64,000 nt of DNA from Tepidibacillus_B infernus. Lineage in GTDB: Bacteria; Bacillota; Bacilli; Tepidibacillales; Tepidibacillaceae. The stretch spans positions 992,001-1,056,000 of the forward strand of contig NZ_JBLWFI010000001.1 in the NCBI RefSeq assembly GCF_048898065.1, written 5' to 3'. This document shows, piece by piece, positions 62,346-64,000 of the stretch (its first letter is position 1; each line of letters opens with the position of its first letter). The notes under the pieces are model-generated. The model ran no database searches. It was given only the letters and a program-made list of their open reading frames with translations, and had not been told where the DNA came from. The position numbers were made by a program, and so were the translations under genes.

Positions 62346-63417
62346 GGGATAAGCCTTGCAAATATTTTAGGGCTTCTTTTACATTAGATACGGGTACGAT
62401 TGTAAGGGGATTTCCTAAGGAGCGATTTGACTCTTTAGCTTCTTTTTGGTTTGTATCATCAGTAGCAATATCTTTTGGTACAAAGAAGATCTCTGCCCCC
62501 TTTTCATAAGCGGCCTTTACTTTTAAGCGAGCTCCCCCAATCTGCCCTACGGTTCCATCTGGCTGAATCGTACCTGTTCCAGCAATTTGATAGCCCTTTG
62601 TGAGATCTTCCGAAGTCAATTGATTGATGATTTCTAAAGTAAACATTAAACCAGCTGAAGGTCCGCCAATATCTTCTGTGTTAAATACAACTTTTTTGGA
62701 TGGGATCACTTCTCTTTCTTGAGCAGGATAAATTCCAAAACCCACTCTCCTCTCACTTTGAGATTTTGTTTCCAGATCTAAAGAGGTTTGTTGAGAAAGT
62801 TTAGCTAATTGTATTGACTTTAAGTAAGTTTTTCCTTCCCTTATAAAACGTACATCAATGTTTTCACCAACCTTTTTCTTTTCAAGTATATGTAATAACT
62901 CCTTTACTTCTTTTATTGATTGGTGATCAACTTCGATAATTAAATCTCCTACTTTAAATATGTTTTCTGCTGGCATCCCCTTAACCACTTCCATCACGAG
63001 AATTCCATTATTTTTTACGATTATTGGTTGGTTAATGGCTTGGAAAGCTGCAATCATTGCATCTTCTTGGGATATTTTCATCACCTGCAATTGCCTCTTC
63101 GAATAATCCTCAGGATTTTCATTTTCACCTAAAACTGCCTTTTTAGGAAGCGTCTCCATGTAAGGGTCTAGATATGTATAAAGGTAATATGCCAAATTTC
63201 CTGTTCCTAGTGCAACGGTCGTTAACAAGAAATTTCCTTTTTCTTTGTATCCCCCTTGTACTTCAATCATAGGACTTAATTCCATTGCAGAACCAGGACT
63301 TGTAATAAAATAAGGTACTGGTATGTAAAATGTGAGGTAAACAAAAATAATGATAACCATTACCACCCATTGAATCCGTTTTATTTTACGCGATTGAACA
63401 TTATTATTTTTTTCCAT
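62326..63417 (-). CDS. ylbL: PDZ-Lon family membrane protease (YlbL/SepM type)
   Basis: A 363-residue protein: one N-terminal membrane helix (about 16-33), a PDZ domain (about 130-205) and a Lon-type serine protease domain with S254 in GGPSAGLMF and K299 in GGARLKVKAAYEKG. In B. subtilis YlbL cleaves the DNA-damage division inhibitor YneA; in streptococci SepM processes a pheromone. The start overlaps ylbK by 14 bp. Confidence 0.94.
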   Translation of the reverse strand: MEKNNNVQSRKIKRIQWVVMVIIIFVYLTFYIPVPYFITSPGSAMELSPMIEVQGGYKEKGNFLLTTVALGTGNLAYYLYTYLDPYMETLPKKAVLGENENPEDYSKRQLQVMKISQEDAMIAAFQAINQPIIVKNNGILVMEVVKGMPAENIFKVGDLIIEVDHQSIKEVKELLHILEKKKVGENIDVRFIREGKTYLKSIQLAKLSQQTSLDLETKSQSERRVGFGIYPAQEREVIPSKKVVFNTEDIGGPSAGLMFTLEIINQLTSEDLTKGYQIAGTGTIQPDGTVGQIGGARLKVKAAYEKGAEIFFVPKDIATDDTNQKEAKESNRSLGNPLTIVPVSNVKEALKYLQGLSPKENKK

Positions 63418-64000
63418 GATGATTCTCCCATTGTATTAGTGCTTCCTTAATTTCTTCAATCACTTCGTTAGCTTTTCGATAACCTTCATCAATAATATCC
63501 TTCACATTTGTAAAGGATGTCGTACTAATCTCCCCAACATTAGGGCGAATGACGTAATCGGCACTTATGATTTGTTGGTGATAGATTTGCCTTTCCATAA
63601 TATCGATCGTCTGAGTTATTACATCAAAAATCGATTTTACTTTCATTTTAGCGTCAACCATCCCAACATCTACAGCGATCACAAATTCTGCCCCCATTTC
63701 TCGTACCGAATGGATAGGGACACGTTCAACAACCCCTCCATCTACAAGAAGTTGATCATTTACTCTCTCCGGAACAAAAATTCCTGGAATCGAAATACTA
63801 GCACGAACAGCTTGAGCGATTGGCCCTTCACGAAATACTTTCTTTTGGCCGTTTTCAATATCTGTGGCAACAATAGCCAAGGGAATCGGCAAATCTTCTA
63901 TATTCTTCCCATGAGTAAGGATTCGTATTAATTCTTTTATCTTATCACCAGTTATCAACCCCAATTTGGGAACTGAAAAGTCTAACCAATATTTACGCTT
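63404..64000 (-). CDS. ylbK: Patatin-like phospholipase (YlbK), C-terminal part cut by window edge
   Basis: The frame enters from the right edge (KRKYWLDFSVPKLGLITGDK) and ends at 63404. Visible are the patatin-type VVATDIENGQKKVF-like strand (IVATDIENGQKKVF), SISIPGIF and the catalytic aspartate in LLVDGGVVERVP. The GxSxG nucleophile is outside the window. ylbK-ylbL order as in B. subtilis. Confidence 0.93.
   Translation of the reverse strand, partial: KRKYWLDFSVPKLGLITGDKIKELIRILTHGKNIEDLPIPLAIVATDIENGQKKVFREGPIAQAVRASISIPGIFVPERVNDQLLVDGGVVERVPIHSVREMGAEFVIAVDVGMVDAKMKVKSIFDVITQTIDIMERQIYHQQIISADYVIRPNVGEISTTSFTNVKDIIDEGYRKANEVIEEIKEALIQWENHHGKK

Overview
The window is a gene-dense, AT-rich piece of a Firmicutes chromosome, most likely an endospore-forming member of the Bacillales. 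The reasons are spoIVA with a sigma-E type promoter, the germination pair sleB/ypeB, codY, the TRAP gene mtrB, fapR, ypf/yph/ylq/ylb genes in Bacillus subtilis order, strong AGGAGG ribosome binding sites and frequent TTG/GTG starts. Nearly every gene lies on the minus strand; only ansA and tmcAL (ylbM) are on the plus strand. Two genes are cut by the window edges: ubiE/menG at the left and a ylbK-like patatin at the right.

Layout, left to right (minus-strand genes are transcribed right to left). 1-5 kb: ubiE, hepS, an unknown membrane-anchored protein, mtrB, tRNA-Pro, folE, hbs, spoIVA. 5-14 kb: a 2Fe-2S ferredoxin, gpsA, der, a YIEGIA membrane protein with its small partner, yphA, fni, a four-S1-domain protein, a small membrane protein, plsC, cmk. 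14-20 kb: ypfB, the PilZ protein ypfA, ypeB-sleB, a 47-codon CxxC reading frame, prsW, ansA and glutamate dehydrogenase. 20-21.5 kb: an isolated primase-helicase-like protein. 21.6-34 kb: codY-hslU-hslV-xerC-trmFO-topA, dprA, sucCD, a Cse60-like protein and comM. 34-39 kb: a thiamin cluster thiD-thiM-thiE-thiW-thiX-thiY behind a TPP riboswitch with its own terminator. 39-54 kb: yraN, ylqH, ylqG, rnhB, rbgA, two signal peptidases, rplS with an L19 leader, trmD, rimM, ylqD, khpA, rpsP, ffh, ylxM, ftsY, smc, rnc. 54-60 kb: the fatty acid cluster fapR-plsX-fabH-fabD-fabG-acpP-fabF with a FapR operator. 60-64 kb: rpmF, yceD, tmcAL, ylbL, ylbK.

The window joins blocks that are far apart in B. subtilis (spoIVA-gudB, rnc-codY, rpmF-ylbK). 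The large fla/che operon that follows codY in B. subtilis is absent here, although the flagellar-type relatives ylqG and ylqH remain beside rnhB.

Most of the window is ordinary core chromosome. The points that deserve a second look are the primase-helicase fusion with a degenerate TOPRIM site between codY and gdh; a 157-bp element with 16-bp perfect terminal inverted repeats between smc and rnc; a broken thiW beside a thiamin-precursor ABC transporter that has no ATPase gene at the locus; tRNA-Pro inserted between folE and mtrB; and the unknown gene between mtrB and hepS. I saw no CRISPR array, prophage, transposase or rRNA. I did not find a convincing new multi-gene system.
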